64,000 nucleotides of DNA from Anaerolineales bacterium (GTDB taxonomy: Bacteria > Chloroflexota > Anaerolineae > 4572-78 > J111), in contig JABTUK010000001.1 of the NCBI GenBank assembly GCA_015075405.1, positions 558,001 through 622,000 of the forward strand, given 5' to 3'. The notes beneath the pieces are model-generated. The model did not search any database and had not been told where the DNA came from. It worked only from the letters and a program-made list of their open reading frames with translations. Both the position numbers and the translations under genes were made by a program. Positions 34,343-41,676 of the stretch are shown piece after piece (position 1 is the stretch's first letter; every line of letters starts with the position of its first letter).

Positions 34343-34840
34343 CTAATCCTCCGGGTTAGGAGAGTCGGTTTGGTAAGGGAAACCCACCTCTTCGGCGATC
34401 ATTTGCAGCATCTTGCTCATGGAGCGGCGGGCGGTATGGTGGCCCACTTCCCAATCGCTGATGGTTTGCTGGCGCACAGCCAGCCGGTCGGCCAACTCTT
34501 GCTGCGACCAGCCGGTAAATTCGCGCAGGGTTTTGATTTGCTCGCCGGTCCAGCCTTTAAATTTGCGCACGGGGGTAACGCGATAAGTGATGCGGGCGGG
34601 GCGGAAAACGACTACTTTTTGCTCAAAGTCTACATCGTCAACCAGCCAGCCGGCTTCCTGCCAGGCGCGCCCCTGGGCGGTGCGGCTGTTGGCCCACCAG
34701 GCCCGGGTCAGCGAGGCCGTAGAGGGCAAAGGCTGGCCGACAATTGCTTCGACCTCAGCAAAACTTAATTCCAGCGGCACGGCGTCGGGCTGCTGCCGCA
34801 GGTATTCAAATAGGGGAAAGTATTTGCTTTGGGGTAACAC
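34343..34840 (-). CDS. XRE-family regulator with N-terminal recognition-like domain
   Basis: 165 residues from a GTG (GTG TTA CCC CAA). The N-terminal half (YFPLFEYLRQQ … LSFAEVEAIVGQPLPSTA … WWANSR) is a small domain found in many hypothetical proteins. The C-terminal half is a classical helix-turn-helix (LREFTGWSQQELADRLAVRQ). The start codon lies in a sequence like half of the operator seen downstream (AACGTGTTA), consistent with autorepression. It likely controls the 55-residue gene through the ACACG-N4-CGTGT sites; this is inferred from position. Confidence 0.82.
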   Translation of the reverse strand: MLPQSKYFPLFEYLRQQPDAVPLELSFAEVEAIVGQPLPSTASLTRAWWANSRTAQGRAWQEAGWLVDDVDFEQKVVVFRPARITYRVTPVRKFKGWTGEQIKTLREFTGWSQQELADRLAVRQQTISDWEVGHHTARRSMSKMLQMIAEEVGFPYQTDSPNPED

Positions 34841-34960
34841 GTTATAACAAGGTCTTCCTCAGTTATATTGTACTACACTCTACATAAAAATAGAATTTGT
34901 AAAACGTAAAACGTGATGCGTCATGATTTTGGGCAACTTGAAGCTGCAAACTGCCTAAAA

Positions 34961-35704
34961 CTAATCAGCCAATGGCAGGGTGATATAAATTATCAGGCCG
35001 TTGTCCTGGTCAGGTTCGGCCCAGGCCCGGCCCTGCTGCCGCTCGGCCAGGTAACGGGCCAGAGGGAGTTCCAATCCACCCGGACCGATTTCAATCCGCC
35101 CGGAAGGGTCAACTTTGACTCCCAGTTCAAACAGTCCGGCGACTTCCGCCTGAGACAACTCAACCCGGCCGATTTCCAGGCTCAGGATTATTTGGGGGCC
35201 GCTCTCCTCGGCTGACAGAACGATAGCGCTTTTTTTGGCTAACTTGAAGGCTATCCTGAGCAAATTTTTTAACATTTGCTCCAGCCGGTCACGGTCGGCC
35301 CAGAGCAGCGGCAAGTCTGGCGGCAGGGTAAGGTTTAGTTCGATTGGCTCAGGCTTGACTTTGGACAGCGCCGGCCAGACGGCGTTAACCGCCTCGTTCA
35401 AGTCAACCGCTTTGAAATCAAAATTGAGGCGGTTGGCTTCCAGCTTGCTCAAGTCCACCGCTGTATTGATGAGATGGAGCAAATTTTGGGCGCTCTGGTA
35501 AATGGCGGTAATATCAGCCTGCTGGATTTCGTTCAGCGGGCCTTCGATTTCTTCCAGCAGCAGTTCGGCAAAGCCCAGAATCGAGTTTAGCGGGCCGCGC
35601 AGATCATGAGAAAGATGATACAGTTCCAGGGGCTGCCGGTCGGGGTCGGCAGATTGCTTTTGCAGCGCCAATGAGTGGCGGGGGGCAGGAGCAGCGTCAG
35701 TCAT
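34961..35704 (-). CDS. compact histidine kinase without sensor domain
   Basis: 247 residues. HisKA begins near residue 28 with His in LYHLSHDLRGPLNSILGF; the ATPase part follows (LEQMLKNLLRIAFKLAKKS). The N-box lacks the usual Asn-x-x-x-Asn pattern, and the G-boxes are weak (EIGPGGLELPLARYLAE), so ATP binding may be impaired. It could act as a phosphotransfer or regulatory module rather than an active kinase. No response regulator is adjacent. Confidence 0.85.
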   Translation of the reverse strand: MTDAAPAPRHSLALQKQSADPDRQPLELYHLSHDLRGPLNSILGFAELLLEEIEGPLNEIQQADITAIYQSAQNLLHLINTAVDLSKLEANRLNFDFKAVDLNEAVNAVWPALSKVKPEPIELNLTLPPDLPLLWADRDRLEQMLKNLLRIAFKLAKKSAIVLSAEESGPQIILSLEIGRVELSQAEVAGLFELGVKVDPSGRIEIGPGGLELPLARYLAERQQGRAWAEPDQDNGLIIYITLPLAD

Positions 35705-35811
35705 CAGTTCCTCCGGGTTCAGCTTGGTATGGTATCATTCTACCATACGCGCCTGCAATTCTCAATTGACTTTCGGGTATTCCTCTGCTAAAATAGAGCC
35801 TGTCACTGTTT

Positions 35812-35898
35812 GGAGGGATGGCAGAGCGGTCGATTGCGGTGGTCTTGAAAACCATTGAGGCTGCAAGGTCTCCGGGGGTTCGAATCCCTCTCCCTCCG
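35812..35898 (+). tRNA. tRNA-Ser(TGA)
   Basis: 87 nt class II tRNA: acceptor GGAGGGA/TCCCTCC, anticodon loop CTTGAAA giving TGA, a long variable arm and T-loop GTTCGAATC. CCA not encoded. Confidence 0.96.
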
Positions 35899-35902
35899 CT
35901 GG

Positions 35903-35981
35903 TTCAGTAGATAGAAGATGGAAGATAGAGGATAGAAGATAGCTTTTTGTCTATCTTCTATCCTCTATCCACTATCTTCAA
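35903..35981. repeat. word-reiterated hairpin between two tRNA-Ser genes
   Basis: AGATAGAAGATGGAAGATAG AGGATAGAAGATAG, loop CTTTTTGT, then CTATCTTCTATCCTCTATCC. It lies exactly between the two tRNAs and may separate or process them. Confidence 0.75.
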
Positions 35982-35988
35982 CCAAAAC

Positions 35989-36080
35989 GGGGAGGTGCCA
36001 GAGAGGACGATTGGGGCCGCCTGCTAAGTGGTTGTCGGGGTAACACTCGACCGTGGGTTCGAATCCCACCCTCCCCGCCA
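35989..36080 (+). tRNA. tRNA-Ser(GCT)
   Basis: Acceptor GGGGAGG/CCTCCCC, anticodon loop CTGCTAA giving GCT, a long variable arm and T-loop GTTCGAATC. Unlike its neighbour it encodes the 3' CCA (36078-36080). Confidence 0.95.
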
Positions 36081-36168
36081 CACCGACCGTCTTCATACCG
36101 AAGGCGGTCGTTTTGTTTTCAGAGTAGCAAGGTTGCCAGGTAACAGGTTTCGATACGAGGAGGTGCTT

Positions 36169-36795
36169 ATGACGGATGCCCTAATTCTTAAATCTGCCAG
36201 TGTTGGCCCCTGGCCGATGAATAGTTATGCCGTGATTTGCCCCGAAACCCGGCAGAGCCTGCTGATTGACCCCGGCGCGGAACCGGACACGCTATTGGAG
36301 CTGTTGGCCGACTCCACTCCGGCGGGCATTGTGGTGACGCACGGCCACCTGGACCACGTGGACGCGCTGGATGAGATGAAGACGCGGCTGGGCGTGCCGG
36401 TCTCGATGCACCCCGGCGACGCACCGCTGGCCCATCTTGAGGCCAATATCTGGCTGGCCGATGGTGATATTATTCCGGTCGGCAACCAGGCTCTGCGGGT
36501 TATCCATACCCCCGGCCACACCCCCGGCATGGTCAGCTTGATGCTGCCGGACCAGCGGGTGATTGTGGGTGACACGATTTTTCAGGGCGGCCCTGGGCGC
36601 ACCTGGGCGCCTTATTATTTCAAAATGACGTTGGAGACGATGCAGAATGTTGTCTTTCGCTGGCCCGATGACACCGTCTGTTTTCCCGGCCACGGCCCCT
36701 CCTTCCGCCTGGGCGACGAGCGGCCGGCGTTTGAGGCGTTCTTACAACGGCCTCACCCGGCCGAATTGTACGGCGATGTGACGTGGGAAATGTGA
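36169..36795 (+). CDS. MBL-fold hydrolase (glyoxalase II-like)
   Basis: 208 residues from MTDALILKSAS, with ACGAGGAGGTG before the ATG; an upstream extension would read into tRNA-Ser. Zinc motif THGHLDHVDAL, His in HTPGHTPGM, Asp in VIVGDTIFQGGPGR and His in CFPGHGPSF are all present. A cytoplasmic hydrolase of the YcbL/glyoxalase II group, typically active on thioesters; substrate unknown. Confidence 0.92.
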   Translation: MTDALILKSASVGPWPMNSYAVICPETRQSLLIDPGAEPDTLLELLADSTPAGIVVTHGHLDHVDALDEMKTRLGVPVSMHPGDAPLAHLEANIWLADGDIIPVGNQALRVIHTPGHTPGMVSLMLPDQRVIVGDTIFQGGPGRTWAPYYFKMTLETMQNVVFRWPDDTVCFPGHGPSFRLGDERPAFEAFLQRPHPAELYGDVTWEM

Positions 36796-36808
36796 GATAG
36801 AGTCCCCT

Positions 36809-36868
36809 TAGTTCCCTGGGAACTCGTAGGAACTTGGGGGAACTTATTTTTGGGCAATCACTTAGCTA
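36809..36868 (-). repeat. 60-bp dispersed repeat, copy 1
   Basis: On the minus strand it reads GCTAAGTGATTGCCCAAAAA then TAAGTTCCCCCAAGTTCC and GAGTTCCCAGGGAACTAAG. A near-identical copy (about five differences) is at 57194-57252. Confidence 0.75.
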
Positions 36869-36896
36869 TCGAGTATTCGTACACTGGGCAAGAAAA

Positions 36897-36981
36897 TAGG
36901 GTCCACAGATAGACACGGATACACACACTCTTTTAATTTTTATTTTTATCTGTGCGCATCTGTGCGCATCTGTGGACCGTT
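36897..36981. repeat. long hairpin with GGTCCACAGAT ends
   Basis: GGTCCACAGATAGACACGGA … then T-rich loop, then ATCTGTGCGCATCTGTGCGC and ATCTGTGGACC. The 36796-37013 stretch holds only this and the preceding repeat. Confidence 0.65.
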
Positions 36982-37013
36982 TCTACCCTGTTTGGCTCCG
37001 GCTTGTCCAGATT

Positions 37014-37104
37014 CAGTAGATCCAAATTTCTGTAGGACGGCATCCCTATGCCGTCCGCAAAGGCATGGGGATGCCTTTGCTACGGTCAAAAATTGGATCC
37101 ACTG
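37014..37104. mobile_element. MITE copy E (type II core)
   Basis: 91 bp; ends CAGTAGATCCAAATTT and, inverted, CAGTGGATCCAATTTTT. The core hairpin is GACGGCATCCCTATGCCGTC plus GGCATGGGGATGCC. Direct repeats AGATT at 37009-37013 and 37105-37109. It ends 21 bp before the next start codon. Confidence 0.9.
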
Positions 37105-37125
37105 AGATTAGCTATAGAGGTTGAG

Positions 37126-37461
37126 ATGAATTGGCAGAAGTTGCTGCCCACCCTGGCTTCTATCGCCATCATTTTGCTCATCACCGTTTTGCGCGACAAA
37201 TCGCGCCTGCTGGCGGCCATCATCGCCGTCACCCCGATCAATATTCCCCTGGCCTTGTGGATTGTCGCCGGCTCGACCGGCGACGATCCGGCCGACCTGG
37301 CCGGCTTTTCCCGCACTCTGTTTGTAGGGCTGATCCCCGTGTTCTTGTGGTTGTTGACCGCTTTCCTGGCCTTCCGGGCCGGCTGGTCGCTGTGGGCCAC
37401 CTTTGGGGTGGCCTATTTGGTCTGGGGTGTGTTGTTAGGGTTAGGGATTGCAGTGGGGTAG
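37126..37461 (+). CDS. small membrane protein
   Basis: 111 residues from MNWQKLLPTLAS. About four hydrophobic helices (8-22, 28-48, 62-82 and 85-108). Not recognised; DUF3147-like in size and pattern. TTGAG before the ATG is a weak SD. MITE E ends 21 bp upstream, so the gene's own promoter was displaced or is provided by the MITE. Confidence 0.68.
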   Translation: MNWQKLLPTLASIAIILLITVLRDKSRLLAAIIAVTPINIPLALWIVAGSTGDDPADLAGFSRTLFVGLIPVFLWLLTAFLAFRAGWSLWATFGVAYLVWGVLLGLGIAVG

Positions 37462-37580
37462 GTGTCGTTTAGGTAGGCCCTCTTTTTTAGTTTCTCCTAA
37501 ATTATTGCAAATCGAATAAAAACTGAAATCAAAATGCAATGTTATTGGCATTATTTTGTGCTATACTGATAATTAAAAGC

Positions 37581-37624
37581 ACTATATACAGTAGTCTCAT
37601 TTGAGTTCTATACTATATACAGTA
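37581..37624. repeat. 13-bp direct repeat, 31-bp spacing
   Basis: ACTATATACAGTA at 37581-37593 and 37612-37624, about three helical turns apart. This AT-rich junction marks the left edge of the island. It may be a protein-binding site or a recombination scar. Confidence 0.45.
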
Positions 37625-37639
37625 ATTTAAGGCGGGTTA

Positions 37640-38059
37640 TCAAAAAAGAAAGAAGGGCGGGGTATCGCTATCCAAATGTTTATCTAAGAGAGAATCCGAA
37701 CTACTTTTACGAGACCTGTATTTTGGAGGAGGTGCGCCTTGTGAAAATGGGGCTATCGGAACCCCTCTTTGATTAAGAAGATATTCCGCCCATTGTGCCT
37801 GTTCCAGTTTCACACTGAAAAAGAATTCACCACCTGTAATCTGCCCTCCCCATGTCTTAATACCATACCGCTCCATAAGATCTTCAATACCAAAGGCATT
37901 CCAGCCAGCCTCTAAAGATTGATCATAAGGAACAAAAAATGTCCAACTGTTAGATTGAAAAAGTGTCGGATCATTAATTGCGTCTTCAAGAAAACCTATA
38001 GCGGGAGTAAGCCAATCAAAGGTTGATAAAAACTCAAAAAAATTTTCGCACGACTCACC
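37640..38059 (-). CDS. hypothetical protein, 5' end unclear (possible frameshift at T7)
   Basis: The frame is open for 139 codons, but no ATG, GTG or TTG occurs before an internal Met at 37876. A GTG at 38058 begins a frame that would join this one after a single-base change in the T7 tract (GCGAAAATTTTTTTGAG, about 38042-38035). The protein has a conserved look: SWTFFVPYDQSLEAGW, then YGIKTWGGQITGGEFFFSV and LEQAQWAEYLLNQRGVPI. I associate this last phrase with small unnamed proteins, function unknown. It is divergent from the membrane gene at 38158 across an SOS-like box. Confidence 0.5.
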   Translation of the reverse strand, partial: GESCENFFEFLSTFDWLTPAIGFLEDAINDPTLFQSNSWTFFVPYDQSLEAGWNAFGIEDLMERYGIKTWGGQITGGEFFFSVKLEQAQWAEYLLNQRGVPIAPFSQGAPPPKYRSRKSSSDSLLDKHLDSDTPPFFLF

Positions 38060-38070
38060 TCATGCCACAA

Positions 38071-38086
38071 TAGAACTTTTGTTCTA
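38071..38086. promoter_or_regulatory. LexA-like (SOS) box
   Basis: TAGAACTTTTGTTCTA is an exact palindrome of the GAAC-N4-GTTC type used by LexA in Gram-positives and related phyla. It lies between two divergent starts, 72 bp before the ATG at 38158. Confidence 0.55.
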
Positions 38087-38157
38087 TCATAGCATGGATT
38101 TCGTGTCTCTGTCAAGGGGGTTTTGTTAAAAATATTTAATTGCCAGGAGATACGGAT

Positions 38158-38847
38158 ATGAACGATACACAACTTTTTTTCTTCGGTTTTGGGTTAACTA
38201 CGCTGGTAGGGTGGCTCTCCGGCCTGCTTGTTGCAAGTTGGAATACAGTGGACAAAACACATAAAAGAATGTTTATAAATGTTCCCAAGCCGGCCCTTAA
38301 ACCCATACCTGATTCTCGTAACAAAAGCGTTGGCACTGATCCTGATCAATCACCGCTTCAAGTGCTACTCCAGGGCTGTATTACTATCCTTGGACAGTTA
38401 ATGATTCAGATTATTTTTCTGTTCGCTTTAGGGGTGATCTTAATAGTTGGATTACAACAAGAAATAACTCAAAAATCCTTTGTGGGTATTATTTTTGCCG
38501 GTATAGTAGGTTTTTTAACACAAAATATAAGAAAGAATTGGAAAAAAATCATTCAACTTTATAAAATGATAACCACTCCCCCCAACCCTTCTTTAAAGCT
38601 CGAACCAGCCTCTCCGCCGAATAGCCATTATGTTGCTGCGACGTTAGGGCCGCCCCCTCCACCACCCCCACTTTATCCCCCCCTACCTCCTTTCACAGTT
38701 TTAGTTAAGGGGTTTTATGAAATAAGCTGGCGATTGATCTGGCAGCTGATTCTACTATTTCTTTTGTTTCAATCATTTATAGCAGCATATTTCTACCTAA
38801 GAGATGGAACTATTCGGTTTTTAGGGGGTGAGGCATTCGTCACTTAA
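38158..38847 (+). CDS. membrane protein of the AT-rich island
   Basis: 229 residues from MNDTQLFFFGF, with CAGGAGA before the ATG; a longer frame lacks support. Hydrophobic helices at about 5-28, 82-105, 112-130 and 200-222, with a Pro-rich cytoplasmic or external loop (PPPPPPPLYPPLPP) before the last one. Not recognised. It is convergent with the four-gene operon (19 bp apart). A LexA-like palindrome upstream suggests damage-linked expression. Confidence 0.7.
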   Translation: MNDTQLFFFGFGLTTLVGWLSGLLVASWNTVDKTHKRMFINVPKPALKPIPDSRNKSVGTDPDQSPLQVLLQGCITILGQLMIQIIFLFALGVILIVGLQQEITQKSFVGIIFAGIVGFLTQNIRKNWKKIIQLYKMITTPPNPSLKLEPASPPNSHYVAATLGPPPPPPPLYPPLPPFTVLVKGFYEISWRLIWQLILLFLLFQSFIAAYFYLRDGTIRFLGGEAFVT

Positions 38848-38866
38848 TCAACAATACTATTGTACT

Positions 38867-39493
38867 TTAATTCTGCTTAAGATATATTTCTCCTTCTTCT
38901 ATCTTCTCAAATAACTCTGAAATCTCGGCTTCCAGAGCGTCAATCTGATTAATCACTTCAACGGGAGCTTTCCATTTTGCCCCCCATTTAGCCGCTTGCT
39001 CCTCAAGGTGATGGAGCGCAGCTTTTTTTTGCAGAAGTAACTTCTGCCACTTTGGTAAGGCGTCTAAGTAGTAATCTCTCAAATAGGAAGATCTATAATT
39101 TGCTTTTGTAGGGGGCTTTTGTATCTCAGACTCACTTTCGTTAATGTTAAAGCGAAAAGAAGTAACATAATCGTGAATCTTACCCTGCTGTTTCCAACTA
39201 CATCGAATTTCAAAAACGGCAGATCCGATATGTGATGCGGTCAGGTCAATCAAGCTACTTATTCTCTCACCTACTTCAAGAGAAGCAACTAGCAGGGTTG
39301 AGGGAGAGTCTAAAAAAAGATTATCGCTTGCCAAGTGGATAACCAGGTTATGATAAATATGCTGCGATTGATTTAGCAGGGTTACAGTGATCTGATTATC
39401 GCCCTGGCTTAATTTATCAGGATAGATCTCTATGAGCAGGGGGAGTAAGTTTTGCGCTTTGGTTTCCATAGTCGATTTACGGGGCAAATTCAA
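38867..39493 (-). CDS. Ig-like domain protein with STAND/EAD-type C-terminal helical motif
   Basis: 208 residues if a TTG at 39493 is used, overlapping the preceding stop as TTGA; METKAQNLL at 39469 is the alternative. The first 110 residues are beta-rich (ITVTLLNQSQHIYHNLVIHL … VFEIRCSW), like an Ig/CARDB fold. The C-terminus is helical with ALHHLEEQAAKWGAKWKAP and VEVINQIDALEAEI, which closely matches TLREREAKYGGNAPLELVNQ in the STAND NTPase at 47.2 kb. Such helical modules link effectors to STAND switches. Last gene of the island operon. Confidence 0.72.
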   Translation of the reverse strand: MNLPRKSTMETKAQNLLPLLIEIYPDKLSQGDNQITVTLLNQSQHIYHNLVIHLASDNLFLDSPSTLLVASLEVGERISSLIDLTASHIGSAVFEIRCSWKQQGKIHDYVTSFRFNINESESEIQKPPTKANYRSSYLRDYYLDALPKWQKLLLQKKAALHHLEEQAAKWGAKWKAPVEVINQIDALEAEISELFEKIEEGEIYLKQN

Positions 39494-39753
39494 AAAGAGA
39501 ATTTACGGAGGTATTTGCGAATCTTTGATTTTGTCACTCTCAAGATGGGTTTGCCGGTTTTGGTATTATGATGAAAGCATTTAGGACAATGATGCGCTTT
39601 AGGAAAAGACCTGTACCAGGAGATAGGCGCAAATTGGTTATCAACAATTTCTTTATCACATCGCTCACAAATTGGTTTTCCACAATGATGGCACACATAC
39701 TTGGCCGCCCCTTTACATCCAGGATTTTTAACCGCGCATTGTAAATCGGCCAT
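39490..39753 (-). CDS. small B-box-like zinc-finger protein
   Basis: 87 residues from MADLQCAVKNPG with GGAGGG before the ATG. Cys/His pairs: CAVKNPGC, VCHHCGKPICERCD and AHHCPKCFHH, an arrangement like B-box or double zinc-ribbon fingers. The basic C-terminus is KSKIRKYLRKFSF. The same finger type opens the 613-residue protein encoded upstream, so the two may bind the same partner or each other. No function known. Confidence 0.75.
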   Translation of the reverse strand: MADLQCAVKNPGCKGAAKYVCHHCGKPICERCDKEIVDNQFAPISWYRSFPKAHHCPKCFHHNTKTGKPILRVTKSKIRKYLRKFSF

Positions 39754-39831
39754 AGGTTTCCCTCCACGCTCAATTTTATTCAGGAACAACTCTATTGTTA
39801 AAATCTTGTTTGCGACTCCTTGGTTGAAGCT

Positions 39832-41673
39832 TTAGGCCGCTTTACTTTGTCTCGGCCTGATGCTTTCCAAACGCTGTTCTACCTTTTGCCGCAGTTTATC
39901 GTGAAGTATTCTTAGATGCTTTTCAAACTTCTCATCATCTACCGGCAGGTCGCTCCGCAGGTACAGCCTCCAACGCAAATATTCTTGAGCCGTAGGTTTA
40001 GCTTGGTTTTCTCGACCATAGACAATTACGTGAACTTCTATATGCCTCAATTGGTCAGAGATATAAAATCGTCCGTTTATCTCCCAATAACGATCCCATA
40101 GTTGCGCCTCATCATGCACTTCACCCATACGCGCCGGGGATTCAACCACTGATTTAATCTCAACCCCCTTCTCCCACAAAGCCTCTACAATCTCTGTAAC
40201 TGCCAGATGATCGGGCCGAAGATAAAGTTCTTCGCCCCAACACTCGTTAGCGTATTCTTGTTGAAGCTTAAATACGCCTGTTTTAAGGTTCACCTGGCCT
40301 GTCAACTCTGTTTTTAATTTTAAATCGCCTATCCTTTCTTGACGAGATTGAACAGGAGCGCCGCTGGCGTACCAGAAACGACCCTCTTTTTGCGCTTTTA
40401 ATTGAGATAGCAAAAAATTGTTAATAGAAATTTTGTATTGCCCATGTAAATTAATCCCGCTTTTAATTGGGTTAGCTAACCTAACCCGTAACTTATTGAC
40501 CTCAAGTAACCCGGAGGATAGGCGGCGTTTAGTCCAATGGATTTGCCAGTTTACTTTATCTAACAATCCATCCGTATACATTACCTGTCGCTGCCACGCT
40601 TGGGGCAGGCCTAATGTAAAATTTTCTAAAACTAACTTTTCTTTAATTTCTGGAGAGAAGCAAAGGGATAAAATTAGCTCTGTTCCGGCTACATCCAAAT
40701 CAGGAACAATCCAAAAAAGAAATTCCTTGTCAACTTGAGAGCCAAATTGACCGGCCTTATCCGAAATCTCATAGCCCCATTGAATCTTTAAAATATCAGT
40801 ATTTCGACATAAACTTTCAAACTTTGAAGAAGGTAGCTGACCCAACAAGTGCAGTCGGCCTGAGTAATGCGCACTCTCCGGACTACTGCCTATTACACCG
40901 CCCTGATTGTCAAGGAGCGTTGCACCTCGATTAAATTTTATGTGGTTCAAATTGTCTAATCCCCAATAACCGGCAGAAAACTTTAAAAAGTCTTGTTGCT
41001 TATGCTTCTCCGAATTCTGATAACGCTCATAATCTCCCGGCGTTAACCGCAAGCTAACGGTAATCTTACCGCCGCTATCCATTTCGGCGGGGTATCTTTG
41101 GAGATATGGATTTGTCTTTCCATTTGAGCTTAGGCCAATCTGTTCATTAATAACAAAGTCAACAGCAACTTGCTCTGTAATTTCTACTTCATAATTGGGA
41201 AAAATGGGCCATGAATTTGTTGGAGTAACGGCCATAAGGCGATATAAAGTATCACGTAAGAGTAACAACCCTAAAAAAACAAGCAAAGTGAATACACCCG
41301 CTGTTAATATTAAGGTTCTTTCAGAGATAAAGAATTGAACGCAGAGTAAAAGGAGTCCAATTCCGCCCATAAGCCAGACCAGCAAATTGATCACGCTTTC
41401 TTTGTAATGGATGTGATCGCGACAGTGGGCGACCGGAGAAAATTCTTGTTCCCAAGGATACAAACCGGAAAATTCCTGGTCCTTAAACAAACCCCAACGC
41501 TGCAATCTCTTGGCTAGAGGAGGTCCACACTTTTCGCACATATATCGACCACAATGATGACAAACCCTATTAACCTGCCGAGTGGTAGAGCAGCGATAGC
41601 ATTTCAAGGTTGTCTCGTTGCTGGGCTGGGGAAGGGACTCTACTTTTTTTAAATTGCCATAATACGTGCGCAT
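39832..41673 (-). CDS. B-box-like zinc-finger membrane protein with large beta-rich domain
   Basis: 613 residues. The zinc-binding N-terminus has CYRCSTT, VCHHCGRYMCEKCG and HCRDHIHY (about 23-90). Two adjacent membrane helices follow (about 92-112 and 116-136). The long remainder (about 145-590) looks beta-rich, with repeated hydrophobic/polar alternation, and ends in a charged helix (LRILHDKLRQKVEQRLESI). Not recognised. Start 3 bp after the stop of the AlbA_2-type gene, so tightly coupled. The zinc finger and membrane anchor suggest a platform at the inner face of the membrane (inference). Confidence 0.75.
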   Translation of the reverse strand: MRTYYGNLKKVESLPQPSNETTLKCYRCSTTRQVNRVCHHCGRYMCEKCGPPLAKRLQRWGLFKDQEFSGLYPWEQEFSPVAHCRDHIHYKESVINLLVWLMGGIGLLLLCVQFFISERTLILTAGVFTLLVFLGLLLLRDTLYRLMAVTPTNSWPIFPNYEVEITEQVAVDFVINEQIGLSSNGKTNPYLQRYPAEMDSGGKITVSLRLTPGDYERYQNSEKHKQQDFLKFSAGYWGLDNLNHIKFNRGATLLDNQGGVIGSSPESAHYSGRLHLLGQLPSSKFESLCRNTDILKIQWGYEISDKAGQFGSQVDKEFLFWIVPDLDVAGTELILSLCFSPEIKEKLVLENFTLGLPQAWQRQVMYTDGLLDKVNWQIHWTKRRLSSGLLEVNKLRVRLANPIKSGINLHGQYKISINNFLLSQLKAQKEGRFWYASGAPVQSRQERIGDLKLKTELTGQVNLKTGVFKLQQEYANECWGEELYLRPDHLAVTEIVEALWEKGVEIKSVVESPARMGEVHDEAQLWDRYWEINGRFYISDQLRHIEVHVIVYGRENQAKPTAQEYLRWRLYLRSDLPVDDEKFEKHLRILHDKLRQKVEQRLESIRPRQSKAA

Positions 41674-41676
41674 CGC

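Noticed and set aside
35903..35981. Third tRNA or CRISPR-like repeat between the tRNA-Ser genes
   Set aside because: It is a single long hairpin of AGATAGA words with no cloverleaf.
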